A DNA stretch of 64,000 nt. Source: Shinisaurus crocodilurus (lineage: Eukaryota > Chordata > Lepidosauria > Squamata > Shinisauridae). The DNA lies in contig CM037879.1 of NCBI GenBank assembly GCA_021292165.1, positions 40,454,339 to 40,518,338 of the forward strand. Reading direction: 5' to 3'. Position numbers and translations under genes: made by a program. Numbering within the stretch: the first letter of the stretch is position 1; each line of letters starts with the position of its first letter. This document shows positions 10,771-21,686 of this stretch, piece by piece. The notes below the pieces were generated by a model. The model saw only the letters and a list, made by a program, of their open reading frames with translations. It ran no database searches and was not told the DNA's origin.

Positions 10771-11945
10771 GTGGCAGAACACATTTTTCCTCAGGGATTC
10801 TATGAGCGTGATATAGATTACACACTTCTTTCTGGAAAGCTTTTTAATCTCAGCAGGCTGAAAGCAAAAAGTAACGTCATTACAACCTCCGTTGTGGAAC
10901 TTCAGTATGCTGATGATAATGTGGTCTCCGCACATTCAGAGGATGACCTCCAAACTATCCTAAATGCTTTTGCAGAAGCATACGAAAAACTTGGTCTCTC
11001 ACTTAACATCAAAAAAACCAAAGTGCCTCATCAGCAAGTGCAAGCTAACCCTTTGGTGATGCCATCTATCCAGCTTGGCGGAACAATACTGGAAAATGTC
11101 GATCATTTTCTCTATCTTGGCAGCTATCTTTCTGTTACAGCTAACATCGACAGTGAAATCCAGCATCGTTTGAGCTCCGCAAGTGCTGCGTTTTCTCGAA
11201 TGAAACATAGAGTGTTCGAGGATCGAGATATTTGTAAGAAGACCAAAACACTGGTTTATGAAGCCATTGTATCACCAACTTTATTGTATGCCTGCGAAAC
11301 ATGGACTATCTATAAACGTCACTTCCACCTCCTTGAAAGAGGCACTCAACGTTGCCTCCGGAAAATCCTGTGAATTACTTGGGAAGATAGGTGAACAAAT
11401 GTCAGTGTACTGGAAGAAGCAAAGACTACTAGCGTTGAAAAAATGATCCTTCAACGCTAACTTCAGTGGACCGGTCATGTTGTTCGAATGCCTGACTCCG
11501 TCTCCCAAAGCAGTTACTTTATTCCCAACTCAAGGATGGAAAGCGGAATATCGGTGGTCAATATAAGAGGTTTAAAGATGTTCATAAGGCTAATCTAAAA
11601 AAATTGCAATATAATCATTGAAAACTGGGAAGCTCTGGCCCATGAATGATCTAAATGGAGGTTGGCCTTTCACAAAGGTTCCATGGACTTTGAAGAAGCT
11701 CGAGTGCAAGGTGAAAGGGAGAAACGTGCTAAGCGAAAAGCACGTCAAATGAATCCTTTACAGGCCATCTTGCATCTGGTAACCTGTGTCCTCACTGTGG
11801 GAAGCTGTGTGGATCTAGAATTGGCCTCCATAGTCACTTACGGACCCATTGCTAGAGTCTACACAATCTTCTTTAGAATTTCCTCCTTTTATCCTGGAAG
11901 ACAATCTTACTCGGTCACGAGTGATCGCCTGATGATGATGATGAC
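10771..11945 (+). mobile_element. R4/Dong-like LINE, 5'-truncated
   Basis: The 200-residue frame at 10771-11373 carries the reverse-transcriptase motif QYADDNVV followed by LGLSLNIKKTK and LLYACETWTIYKRHFHLLE, typical of the C-terminal half of LINE ORF2. Downstream, in broken frames, are AGHVVRM-like and EREKRAKRKARQMNP blocks and a Cys-rich end. The 3' end is ACTCGGTCACGAGTGATCGC followed by a (TGA)n run rather than poly-A. The same 3' end is found at 41490-41738 and 49315-49985. Several frameshifts and stops make it non-functional. The clade assignment is from memory of family features, so it is tentative. Confidence 0.75.
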
Positions 11946-12446
11946 ACACTTCTTTCAATGTTAAGATTTAGGGCACAGTCACATTGTAATGAAAGGGAGT
12001 TCTGCAAAAAACAACAACCCACAAGTGTACTATTGGGCAATTCCTGTTCATGTCAATGGGAGCTGTGCAGGAGAATTTTTCAGTGGGTGGAGCTCTTTGT
12101 ATCTGCCTCCCCACACCCTACTGGCAATGAATCATTCTAGTCTTCCAGCATGAGAACTGCCAGATCAGTAGTCATCAGTGGAGAAACCCAGGATTTCACG
12201 GAAACCTTTCAGAGTTAAAGAAATTTTCTTTAACCAGAAATGGTGGACAAGTAGTCTTGAAAGACAGCTTGTCTATGATTACTATGTTTCCCCCCCTGTA
12301 ATGCTCAATCAGAGGGGGATGTTGGGTGTTCTAGTGGGCGCATGCTTATGTGGGATGATGGGGAAAGTCCAACACAACAGACCTGGTCAGTGTCCTGCAT
12401 GAACTGAGTGTGTGCCCTAGAACAGGCCTCAGAAACCTCTACAAAA
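11946..12446. other. intergenic, no gene seen
   Basis: Short overlapping frames only; no domain or repeat recognised. Confidence 0.45.
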
Positions 12447-12583
12447 GGGATGGGGAATGTGTGGCTGTCCAGTTGTGGATGGACTGCAACTCCCATCAGC
12501 CCTCAACATTGGCTGCGCTGGCTAGGTCTGAAGGGAGTTGCAGTCCCAACAACATCTGGAGGACCACACGTTCCCCACCCCTG
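12447..12583. mobile_element. fold-back hAT MITE
   Basis: A palindrome with arms GGGATGGGGAATGTGTGG and CCACACGTTCCCCACCCC, and an inner GACTGCAACTCCCATCAGCC paired with GGGAGTTGCAGTCCC. It resembles the other 130-bp fold-backs here. The target duplication is not clear. Confidence 0.7.
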
Positions 12584-12783
12584 CACTGCAATGTGCTGGG
12601 GCTCCATGGTGTATGCATCCGGGTTCCTAAGCAGACAAGGCAATATGGAAATGGTTCCCTGATGGTAGAAGGTTTGAAAGCCATTGTGCTCACTAAAACC
12701 CAAGCTCCTTTGTCTAGCTTACTCTGGAAGATAAAAACCTAGCTCGGCTTGTCTCCCACAGTCAATTTCCTGTTACTCTTCAT

Positions 12784-13475
12784 CAGGGATGTTGAAGAGT
12801 CCTTGGTCTCGAGTCACGAGTCGAGTCACGAGTCTCTGGACCCAAGTCTCGAGTCCGAGTCCGAGTCCTTGGTCCAAAATGGTGACTCACGAGTCACGAG
12901 TCCTGAGTCACTCCCAAAACTGACTCCACGAGTCCCTATTAAAATCAATGGGGTTTCCCCCCAACAAAATAAGGCTACTTCAGATGTGCGACTTAAATAA
13001 ATTCTAGGCACAAGTGTGCCTTTTTATTTCAAAACTCTGCAACTGATTTTGGCAAGAACAGACCAGGCAGACAAACCCAAAATAACCAGGCAGGCAGAGG
13101 AGGCAGGGAACCCCAAACAGGCAGGCAGAGGCAGCCAAACCCAAAATGTCTGACCCTAACCCAAACCCCCCACAACAACACATCAATCAAAATAAATCTC
13201 AACACATCGTTGGGGCTGCGCTCCTGGTAGCTGTCCATAGTGGCCGAGCAGCGGTGCGCCTCGCTTCCATGCGCTCTTCACCGGTGATCACGCTCCTTCT
13301 GGCACAGCCAGAAGACTCGTCAACACCCCAGGGATGTTGACGAGTCCTTGGTCTCGAGTCCCGAGTCGAGTCTCGAGTCCCATTAAAAATATTGGGACTC
13401 GAGTCCGAGTCGAGTCAGAGGGGGGACTCAGTCCGACTCACGAGTCGAGTCCTCGAGTCCGAGTCCCCATCCCTG
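12784..13475. mobile_element. hAT element made of GAGTC/GACTC arrays, copy 1
   Basis: The terminus CAGGGATG is paired with CATCCCTG at the right end. A perfect 8-bp duplication CTCTTCAT lies at 12776-12783 and 13476-13483. Both ends are dense arrays of CTCGAGTC, CGAGTC and GAGTCCGAGTC units. The interior has CAGGCAGGCAGAGG-like tandem units (about 13065-13135) and AACACATCAATCAAAATAAA. A second internal copy of the left end begins near 13331. It has no coding capacity, and the frames at 12749-13340 are translations of the repeat. Confidence 0.9.
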
Positions 13476-13483
13476 CTCTTCAT

Positions 13484-13814
13484 ATGATCCAATTCAGTCT
13501 CTGAGAGCTTTGTCATTTGCTATACAGGAGGTTTCCCCCCCCCCCAAATAAAACATGGTGGGGAAGATTAATCTCTCCCTCCCTGCATGGTGTGATGTTG
13601 ATCCAGATTCAACGCCCTGCCCCACCACCCAACCTGGGTTTTTGTTTTTTTAAAAACCCACCCTTTTGTCACTGTGATGTGTAGTTTAGGCCCCCTGAGA
13701 GACTGGACATGAAATTTCCTTATATGCATACTGACTGATAAAATATGCATCCAAACCACTTACATATGTATGAGGGGAAATGTCATCATTCTAAGGCTAT
13801 ATTTACTAGCCTTG
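13484..13814. other. intergenic, no gene seen
   Basis: A poly-C run at about 13536-13546; otherwise unremarkable. Confidence 0.5.
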
Positions 13815-14001
13815 TGAGAGACTCTGTTTCAGTGGTAGAGCCCCTGCTTTGCTGGTAGAAGGTCCCACGTTCAATCCCTGGCATCTCCAGGTAGAGCTGG
13901 GGAAAACTCCTACCTGAAACCCTGCCTGACACTGCCAGTCAGTGTCAACAATACTGGGCTGGCTGGTCTGACTCAGTAAAAGGCAGCTTCCTACGTTCCT
14001 A
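13815..14001 (+). mobile_element. tRNA-derived SINE (type B)
   Basis: The head TTCAGTGGTAGAGCCCCTGC and GGTCCCACGTTCAATCCCTG resemble tRNA A and B boxes. The body ends GACTCAGTAAAAGGCAGCTT and CCTACGTTCCTAT. Other copies lie at 34157-34349, 26999-27320, 55290-55567, 61140-61300 and 62925-63060. It is distinct from type A in both head and tail. Confidence 0.85.
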
Positions 14002-15591
14002 TAATGGAAATAAGATGAAATCTTAACTAGTTGACTGAAGAAAATCTTGTAGTAGATTATCCTTGGTCCAGGGCAGCCTTCACCAACCTGGAGACCACAA
14101 CTCCTTTCATCCCCAGCAAACATGGAGATAAATAAAGGTCTATCATTGGCTCTGATGAAAAGTGATTCTACTCAAAATTTGTTAGGTGAATAAACATACC
14201 TTTTCATCAGCACGGATGAGATTTGCCCAGCTGTTTTTTGTTTCTTTGTAAGTTATGCTGCCCTACCCTCCCTTTCTTTTTACATATCAGTCTACCCTGT
14301 TTTGTCCCACCTGTATTAGCTGATGCCAAAAGCTGATGCCAAAAGCTACTATGATAGATGGATAGCCGAAATGTCCCCCCCCCTCCCCCATCCTTCCCAC
14401 GGGGCCTTAAAAGTACAACTTGCCATTTCATTTCCATTGATCCATATTGCTGTTGGACACATACCTGTGACAAAAGTTGCTGTTGCCTGTTGAGATGGAT
14501 TTGTTTCATCTTGATGCACTTTACAGCTTGCTAAGTCAGCCTAACCCAATCACTGTAGCCTTTTAGGAAGATAAAAGAGCCCACCATTCTACCACCAGGC
14601 TTTTGGCATCAGCTGATTGGGAAGGGTGATTTTGTTTTTGTTGTCGACAAGTGTTATGATTGGGAATTTATGTGCTTTCTATATTTGCTCTGTTTTTAAA
14701 AAATGTTTTTTATTATTGTAGCTCACTTTGAATTGCTGTTTTGTAAGACAACTTTAAAATAAAGACAAATAATCTCAGAAGCAGCAGTTTTTACTCTGTC
14801 TGGTGTTTTGCACATATATGGTTGGATCCAGACTGTATATTGCACTTAGTTCATTACCACTTAAATCAGTGGGACTTTAAGTCATGACTAACTTCTTCCA
14901 TTGATTTCAACGGGACCCGAGTGCGACGAACAGTCTGGGTCCAACCCATTAAGTCACAACTGCAAAGCAATTTCTGGTAATACGCCAGAGACATTGCACC
15001 AGTATAACAGGAGCTATGGGGAAATTGTCTTTCAAGCATGGCTTTATATGCATGGTTTAGTATGTAGAAACTCTACATACTAAAATCTGTACTTTCTAAG
15101 ATGAAAAGCACATGCATCACTTGGTCCCTAATAGGAACAAACTTGTTTGACTCATTGAGACAAAGTATGGTGAAGTTTGGGAACCCCTGTTCCAGGTGAA
15201 TGGAAAGCTTTGCACCACAGGAGTTGGTGGGAAGGATTCTAGGGCTTGAATTCACTTTAAAATGGTACAGCCTCCTCGGAGAGCTCCATTTCAGAATGCA
15301 GATGGACGATCATGTGAATGATTGTAAAACACCTTGCATATAGATAACGAAGAAGATTACTCTAGAATTTTTCTTCCCACCATGCTGGGTGCTTTCTGGG
15401 ATGGGGGAGCATCTAAACATGCAATCCTCATATGCATTCTGAAGTGGTATAGTCCCAGGAGGTTGTACCCTGAGATTTTTCTGAACATAGCCATTGCTGT
15501 TAACCTCACACTACAAGCAGCTGAAAGAAACATTATATGGAAGCTTCTGCTCCTAGAGAATACATGTAGCAGGAGAGTGCCTAGATCAGGG
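14002..15591. other. intergenic, no gene seen
   Basis: A half hAT-like fragment (CAGCCTTCACCAACCTGGAG, about 14073-14125) and a poorly preserved LINE-like end near 14720-14770. The rest holds nothing I recognise. Confidence 0.45.
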
Positions 15592-15755
15592 GTCCTCAAA
15601 CTTTTTAAACAGGCCAGTTCATTGTCCTTAAAGACTGTTGGGGGGCCGGACTATAGTTTGAAAAAAATATGAATGAATGGATCAAGTTAAAAAAAAGGAC
15701 CCAGGTCCCTTTTTTTTTACTTGATGGGGTGAATTTTTTCCCCCTTAAATGGTAA
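15592..15755 (-). mobile_element. truncated hAT, same family as 18298-19813
   Basis: It begins CAGGGGTCCTCAAACTTTTT. Its first ~160 bp are the inverse of the right end of the element at 18298-19813, including AAAGGACCCAGGTCC. The other terminus is missing. Confidence 0.75.
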
Positions 15756-15905
15756 GTTATTTTATTTATTTATTTATTTCATTTTTATACCGCCCAATAG
15801 CTGAAGCTCTCTGGGCGGTTTACAGCAATTAACAAGACAGTCCCTGCCCGCAGGCTTACAATCTAAAAAAGACACGACACACAAGGAAAAAGGAATGGGG
15901 AAGGA
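15756..15905 (-). mobile_element. L2-like LINE 3' end
   Basis: An (TTTA)n run followed by TACCGCCCAATAGCTGAAGC and TCTCTGGGCGGTTTACA. On the minus strand this is the usual hairpin-like L2 3' end and simple-repeat tail. Related tails are at 24477-24780, 48192-48250 and, on the plus strand, 61010-61135. Confidence 0.7.
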
Positions 15906-16447
15906 AGAAGGGGGAATATTAATGAATACTCCTGGCAGGGCTGGTGGTATTTACATATATAGTTGCACAATTGTTTCATGCCTAACACGAATATACTTTT
16001 GTTTTTGCCATCACACAAATGAGCATACTCGACAAAAGAATCTAGATTATGCTATACAGTAATACCTTGGATTGCAAGCATAATTCGTTCCGTAACCGTG
16101 CTTGTAATCCAAAACACTCTTATATCAAAGCAAGTCTCTGGCAGGCGTGAGTGGGGCTGATTTCGGCCTGCTACGCCCGCTTGAGGCGAGTCGTTATATC
16201 CCTACTCTACTTGTATTGCAAGACGTCCTGACTTGTTCCTGACTCCCAGCTGAGCAGGAGCACAGGAGAGAGGCTCCAGCTGTTTTCGGGGCTGTGATAA
16301 GCAGGCAGGCTCCCAGAGAGCGAGCAAACAGATCGAGCGCACAGGGAGAGCAAACAGGAGTTTGGCAGCGGAGTTTGGCAGGGGAGGTCAAGGGGGAGGT
16401 CCCTAAGAAATTTTCTAGAAAGGCAGAAACAAAGGGAACAGAGAACC

Positions 16448-17462
16448 ATGGAAGGAAAGGAATCTGCAGTGGTGGTGACCTGCAATGTGTGTGCAATGTT
16501 TGTTTTCCTGCCGGAGATCAACATGACCTACATGTGCAACAAGTGCAAGCTGGTCACGCTGCTGGAAGAAAAGGTCAGAGGACTGGAGCAGCAAGTGTCA
16601 ACCCTCAGGAGTATAAGAGAAAGTGAAGAGGAACGGTGGATCTACAGCAGCAAAGCATAGTACAGGAGCCAGAAGGGCAATGGCAGGTTGAGGCGGAGTC
16701 GGAGAATGCTGAGGCAAGGGAAAATAACGTAGAGGGAACTCCCTGGAAAAGAGTGACTGTTAGGAGCAGAAGAACTAGACATTCTGCGCCTGTGGAAGCA
16801 GTGGAGCTATGGAACCGCTTCCAGGTACTTGAGGAAGAGAGCGGAGGACAGCCTGCAGAGGATGAATTACCGGGCACCCAACGTGACAGCGAGCAAGAGG
16901 CTGAAGGTCAGTCAAGTGGAGGCAATCAAACCAAGGCCTACAGCAAGAGAAAGAGAAGAGTACTAGTAGTGGGAGAGCTCCCTCCTGCGGGGGATCGAAG
17001 CCAAAGTATGTTGCGAAGACCCATGGACTCGCCAGGTGTGCTGTCTCCCTGGGGCACGTTAAGGATGTGACAGAGCAGCTGCCGAGGCTCATACAGCCCA
17101 CCGACACATACCCCTTTCTTCTCTTCCATGTGGTTACAAATGATACTGCCAAGTGGAGTTACAAAGAAATCATGGCAGACTTTGAAGAGTTGAAAAGGGA
17201 ACTCAAGAACTTTGGGGCCCAGAGAGTCTTCTCATCCATCCTTCCAGTACTTGGAAGAGGAATAGAAAGGGAAAGAAAAATACTCAAAGTGAATGACTGG
17301 CTACGAAGGTGGTGCCGACGTGAGAGATTTGGATACTGGAACCACGGGCTACACTTCCTGGAAGATGGACTGCTGGCAAAGGATGGGTTGCACCTCACAA
17401 GGACTGGGAAGAATGTGTTTGGCCACAGCATGAGGAACTTAATCAAGAGGGCTTTAAACTGA
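16448..17462 (+). pseudogene. CR1 ORF1 (Cys-rich region plus SGNH-type esterase), frameshifted
   Basis: The first frame (16448-16660) starts MEGKESAVVV and has paired cysteine motifs CNVC and CNKC followed by a coiled-coil-like stretch (LLEEKVRGLEQQVSTL). The middle part continues in another frame to 17070. The last frame (17067-17462) matches the esterase part of CR1 ORF1: FHVVTND, FSSILPVLGRG, VNDWLRRWC and KDGLHLTRTGK. These correspond to family blocks HVGTND and DGIHLS, where the His and Asp of the catalytic centre lie. The nucleophile block expected as VVGDSLL reads VVGELPP, so the catalytic serine appears lost. At least two frameshifts separate the pieces; it is not functional. Confidence 0.8.
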
Positions 17463-17907
17463 ATCCAACAGGGGAGGGAGACATAAACTCGGGGGTAACA
17501 ATGGAAGAAGGCCTCTGTGCCACAATGGAGAGAACAGCTCCAGCGGTGCCCAATGATAGTCTACCACAAAATGTAGGGGAAAAGTCGGATTATAAAGCAC
17601 ATAGTCTTCGATGTCTCTATACTAATGCCCAGAGTATGGGCAACAAACAGGATGAACTTGAACTCTTGATACATGAGGGCAAATATGACTTGATAGGGAT
17701 AACTGAAACCTGGTGGGATGACTCCCATGACTGGAATACAGTGATTGAAGGATATAACTTGTTCAAAAGGAACAGAAGCAACAGAAAGGGAGGTGGAGTT
17801 GCGCTGTATGTTAAAGATACGTATCTCTGCACAGAGATACAGGAAGAGGAGCTTGGCAGCCCCATTGAGAGCATTTGGGTTAAAATAAATGGGGCAAAGA
17901 ATAAAAC

Positions 17908-18053
17908 CAGTGCTTTTTTTCTGGAGAAAAGGGTACCGGAACTCTTGGATTACATTTCCTCGGGAGTAGATGGCGATTAAATTGTAATGCAATTAATAGA
18001 AGAAAAGGTGCTGGAACTCAGTTCCAGTGAGTTCCACCAGAAAAAAAGCCCTG
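17908..18053. mobile_element. 146-bp hAT MITE inside CR1 ORF2
   Basis: Ends CAGTGCTTTTTTTCTGG and CCAGAAAAAAAGCCCTG. A perfect 8-bp duplication AATAAAAC lies at 17900-17907 and 18054-18061. Confidence 0.92.
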
Positions 18054-18297
18054 AATAAAACGAACATGGTGGTTGGAGTCTACTACCGACCACCCAATCA
18101 AGGAGAAGACGAGGATGAAACTTTTGAAAAGCAAATTGCCATTGTTTCAAGGAGGCATGATGTGGTAGTAATGGGGGACTTCAATTTCCCTGATATCTGT
18201 TGGGAGACTTATTCAGCCAAACATGGCCCCTCCAAGAAATTCCTGAGTTGCGCTGCTGATAACTTCCTCCTACAGAAAGTGGAGGAAGGAACTAGAG

Positions 18298-19813
18298 CAG
18301 GGGTCCTAAAACTAAGGCCCGTGGGACACATCCGGCCCGGCGGCCGATCAAAGCTCCTTGCGAGGGAAGGGGAGGAGGGGCTGCTGAACCGGTGGCGGCG
18401 AGTGGGCGGCGCGCGCGCCCGCCCGCCTGCCTGCCCCAGCCCGCCTGCCTCCCTGGACTCCCTTTGTGTGCAAAGCCTGCCTGCTTCGCGTCGTCTTTTC
18501 CTTTTTTAATCCTAATGGAAGCGAGTGAGCCGGCGAGCTGCTTCCTTGCTTCTCTGCTCCCGTTGGAACGAAGCAAGCTGCCTACTTTCCCTCAACCAAG
18601 GGAGAGGGGGGGGCTGCCTGATGCAACCTCCGCCTCCCCTCCCCAGGGCTTTCCTCCTTCCCTGCGGCTGGGGGGACGCAGCTGCCCATGGACCGCCCTG
18701 CCTGGCCTGGGTGATGTCCCCTTCCAGGTCCTTCGCCATTCCACAGCCAGCCGAGCGGACGTCTTCGGCGCCAGCCTGAGGGAGCTCTCCTCCAGCGCTG
18801 GTTGGCTTGGCTGGAGCTTGCGAGTGCTGGCTATGTCCACATGTGTGGCACAGTCAACTCTGACCTCACCCGAGGAGCAGCCCTGCTTGGAGGCTGGCGT
18901 GCATCCTGGGCCTCAGCCTGGCTGGCCACCACCAGCTCAGCCCAGATGTTCCCTGGACCTCCATTGCCCCTGAATGGGATCTGTTTTCCTGGGTGGGATC
19001 CTTCATCATCAAATGCCTCTGGGCATCTCTAGTTTTTTCCGGATGGTTGGTTCATCCTGGCAGCAGCCCTGAGACTTGTGTTTCTGGTGATGAATTTTGT
19101 GCCAGTTCCATTTTACAGATGTGGGAAACTGAGGCCGAGCAAGAGGCAAGTATGTGGCTAGGACCCAGGGGGTGAGGGCAGCTCTTTATTTATTTATTAC
19201 ACGTGTATCCTGCCTTCTTTCCAGCAAGGAACTCGAGGCGGTTCACATACGGTAATCCTCTTCCTCCTCCTCTTCGCTGTTTTATCCTCACAACAACAAC
19301 CCTGTGAGGTAGGTTAGGCTGAGAGTCAGTGACTGGCCCAAAGTCACCCAGTGAGCTTCATGGCTGAGTAGGGACTAGAACCCAGATCTCCCAAGTCCCA
19401 GTCCAACACTCTAACTAACCACTATGCCACACTGGCTCTCACTATGTTCTCTGGGTACCAGGTCTTCCTGACCTACCCCAGGGAATGGGTTTGTACTTTT
19501 AAGGCTGTGATCCTTGTATTGTTTTTTCCTGTTTTTTTGCACTACAAATAAGATATGTGCAGTGTGCAAATCAAGCCTTTCTATACCTTTTTATTTAATG
19601 TATTTCAATTTTAGACAGCAAATTAATTTATAATTACTTTATTATTAATTTAATAACATTCTATTTAATCAAGTAAAAAAAAAAAAAAAGGACCCAGGTC
19701 CTTTTTAAAAACTTGATCCATTTGTTCATATTTTTTTCAAACTATATTCCGGGCCCCCAACAGCCTGAGGGACAATGAACTGGCCCCCTGTTTAAAAAGT
19801 TTGAGGACCCCTG
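18298..19813. mobile_element. 1.5-kb non-autonomous hAT with GC-rich interior
   Basis: Ends CAGGGGTCCTAAAAC and GTTTGAGGACCCCTG. A perfect 8-bp duplication AACTAGAG lies at 18290-18297 and 19814-19821, inside CR1 ORF2. About 18360-19170 is GC- and CpG-rich; the long frames there (for example 18392-18973) overlap on both strands, lack domains and look spurious. A minus-strand type A SINE (19184-19440) is nested within. The inverse of the right end recurs at 15592-15755. Confidence 0.92.
19184..19440 (-). mobile_element. tRNA-derived SINE (type A)
   Basis: On the minus strand it has the GAGAGCCAGTGTGGCATAGT head and the ACCTACCTCACAGGGTTGTT-type body, then the LINE-like tail ending in an (AATA)n run. 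It sits inside the hAT at 18298-19813. Confidence 0.9.
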
Positions 19814-20210
19814 AACTAGAGGATCGGCTATCCTTGACCTGATTCTAACCAACAGAGATGAGTTAGAGGATAAAGTGGCAGTTTTGGGAACTCTGGGGGA
19901 AAGTGACCATGTTATACTTGAGTTCTTGATTCTAAGGGAAGCAAAAGCTGAGTGTAGCCAAACGCGTACCCTGGATTTTAGGAAAGCCAATTTTAACAAA
20001 CTCAGAACAATGATAAGTAAGGTCCCATGGCAAGCGACTCTAATGAGAAAAGGAGACCAGGAGGGGTGGGAGTTTTTAAAAAAGGAAATTTTAAAGGCAC
20101 AATTGCAAACAATTCCCACAAGGAAAAAAGGCAGAGAGCAACAGAAGAAACCAATGTGGCTTCACAATAAACTCAAAGATGACCTGAAAACAAAAAAGGA
20201 CACGTATAGG

Positions 20211-20375
20211 CAGGACCGGTGCAAGGCAGTTTGGTGCCCTAGGCAAGATCAGATATTTAGCGCCCCCCTTCCCACTTGAGAGTGCTGTATTTTGTTTTCA
20301 AGGCGTTTCTGGCGCCCCCTTTAGCCCTGCGCCCTAGGCGGCTGCCTAGTTGGCCTAATGGTAGCACCGGCCCTG
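20211..20375. mobile_element. 165-bp hAT MITE inside CR1 ORF2
   Basis: Ends CAGGACCGGTGCAAG and GTAGCACCGGCCCTG. A perfect 8-bp duplication CGTATAGG lies at 20203-20210 and 20376-20383. The ORF2 reading resumes directly after one duplication copy is discounted. Confidence 0.92.
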
Positions 20376-21441
20376 CGTATAGGAAGTGGAAGGAAGGACA
20401 GGCTACAAAGGAAGAGTACAGGCAGGTAGCACAGAACTGCAGGAATAGTGTCAGGAAGGCTAAAGCTGAGAATGAGCTAAGGTTAGCGAGGGATGCTAAA
20501 AACAACAAGAAAGCTTTCTTCAGATACATGCACAGTAAAAGACAGAGGAAAGAAATGGTGGTTCAACTACGCAATGAGGATGGCAAATTGATAACAGAAG
20601 ACAAAGAAAAGGCAGAAGTGTTCAATTCCTACTTCGGCTCGGTCTTCTCCCAAAAGAGGGTCTATGACCCGCCTGGCAAACCTGAAGTGCAGACTGAAGG
20701 GGCAGGATTGCAGCTTGAGATTGATAGGCAAATGGTCAAGAAGCACCTGATTACTCTGAACGAGTTTAAATCTCCAGGGCCTGGCGAGCTGCATCCTAGA
20801 GTAATAAAGGAACTGGCAGAAGAACTCTCAGAACCACTGTCTATTATCTTTGAGAAATCATGGAGGACTGGTGAAGTGCCAGATGACTGGAGGAGGGCAA
20901 ATGTTGTTCCCATCTTCAAAAAGGGCAAGAAGGAGGAACCTGGGAACTATAGTCAGTCTGACATCAATCCCTGGGAAATTTTTGGAGCAGATTATAAAAA
21001 AGTCAGTTTGCAAGCACCTTGAAAACAATGCAGTGATTATTAGAAGCCAGCATGGATTTGTCAAGAACAAATCCTGCCAGAGTAATCTGATCTCATTTTT
21101 TGACCGGGTAACCTCCCTTGTGGACTGTGGGAATGCTGTGGACATCATATATCTGGACTTCAGCAAAGCTTTCGACAAAGTGCCTCATGATATCCTGATT
21201 AGCAAGCTAGCTAAAAGTGGGCTAGATGGAACAACTATCAGGTGGATCCACAATTGGCTACAGAATCGGACTCAAAGAGTGCTTATCAATGGTTCCTTCT
21301 CAAACTGGGGAGAGGTAACGAGTGGGGTACCACAGGGCTCGGTTCTGGGCCCAGTGCTCTTCAACATTTTTATTAATGACTTGGACGGGGAGGTACAGGG
21401 AATGCTTATCAAATTTGCAGATGACACAAAGTTGGGTGGAA

Positions 21442-21686
21442 CAGCGTGGTGTAGTGGTGAGAGTGTTGGGCTGGGACTCCGGAGATCCGGGTTCAAGTCC
21501 CCACTCGGCCATGAAACTCACTGGGTGACTTTGGGTCAGTCACTGACTCTCAGCCTAACCTACCTCACAGGGTTGTTGTGAGGATAAAATGGAGAGGAGG
21601 AGGAGGATTATGTAAGCCGCCTTGGGTTCCTTGCAGGAAAAAAGGCGGGGTATAAATATAATACATAAATAAACAAATAAACAAAT
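21442..21686 (+). mobile_element. tRNA-derived SINE (type A) inside CR1 ORF2
   Basis: Head GCGTGGTGTAGTGGTGAGAG, B-box-like GGTTCAAGTCC, standard body and a tail ending in an (AAAT/AAAC)n run. It interrupts CR1 ORF2 just after the FADD catalytic motif. Confidence 0.9.

Noticed and set aside
10771..11373. Host gene with a 200-residue open frame
   Set aside because: The YADD reverse-transcriptase motif and the repeated 3' end at two other places show it is a LINE fragment.
12784..13475. CRISPR array or satellite array
   Set aside because: The GAGTC units have no constant spacers or repeat length, the organism is a vertebrate, and the 8-bp flanks with inverted ends show a hAT transposon.
18392..18973. 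Plus-strand 193-residue frame
   Set aside because: It lies inside the GC-rich part of a non-autonomous hAT, has antisense frames of similar length and no domain.
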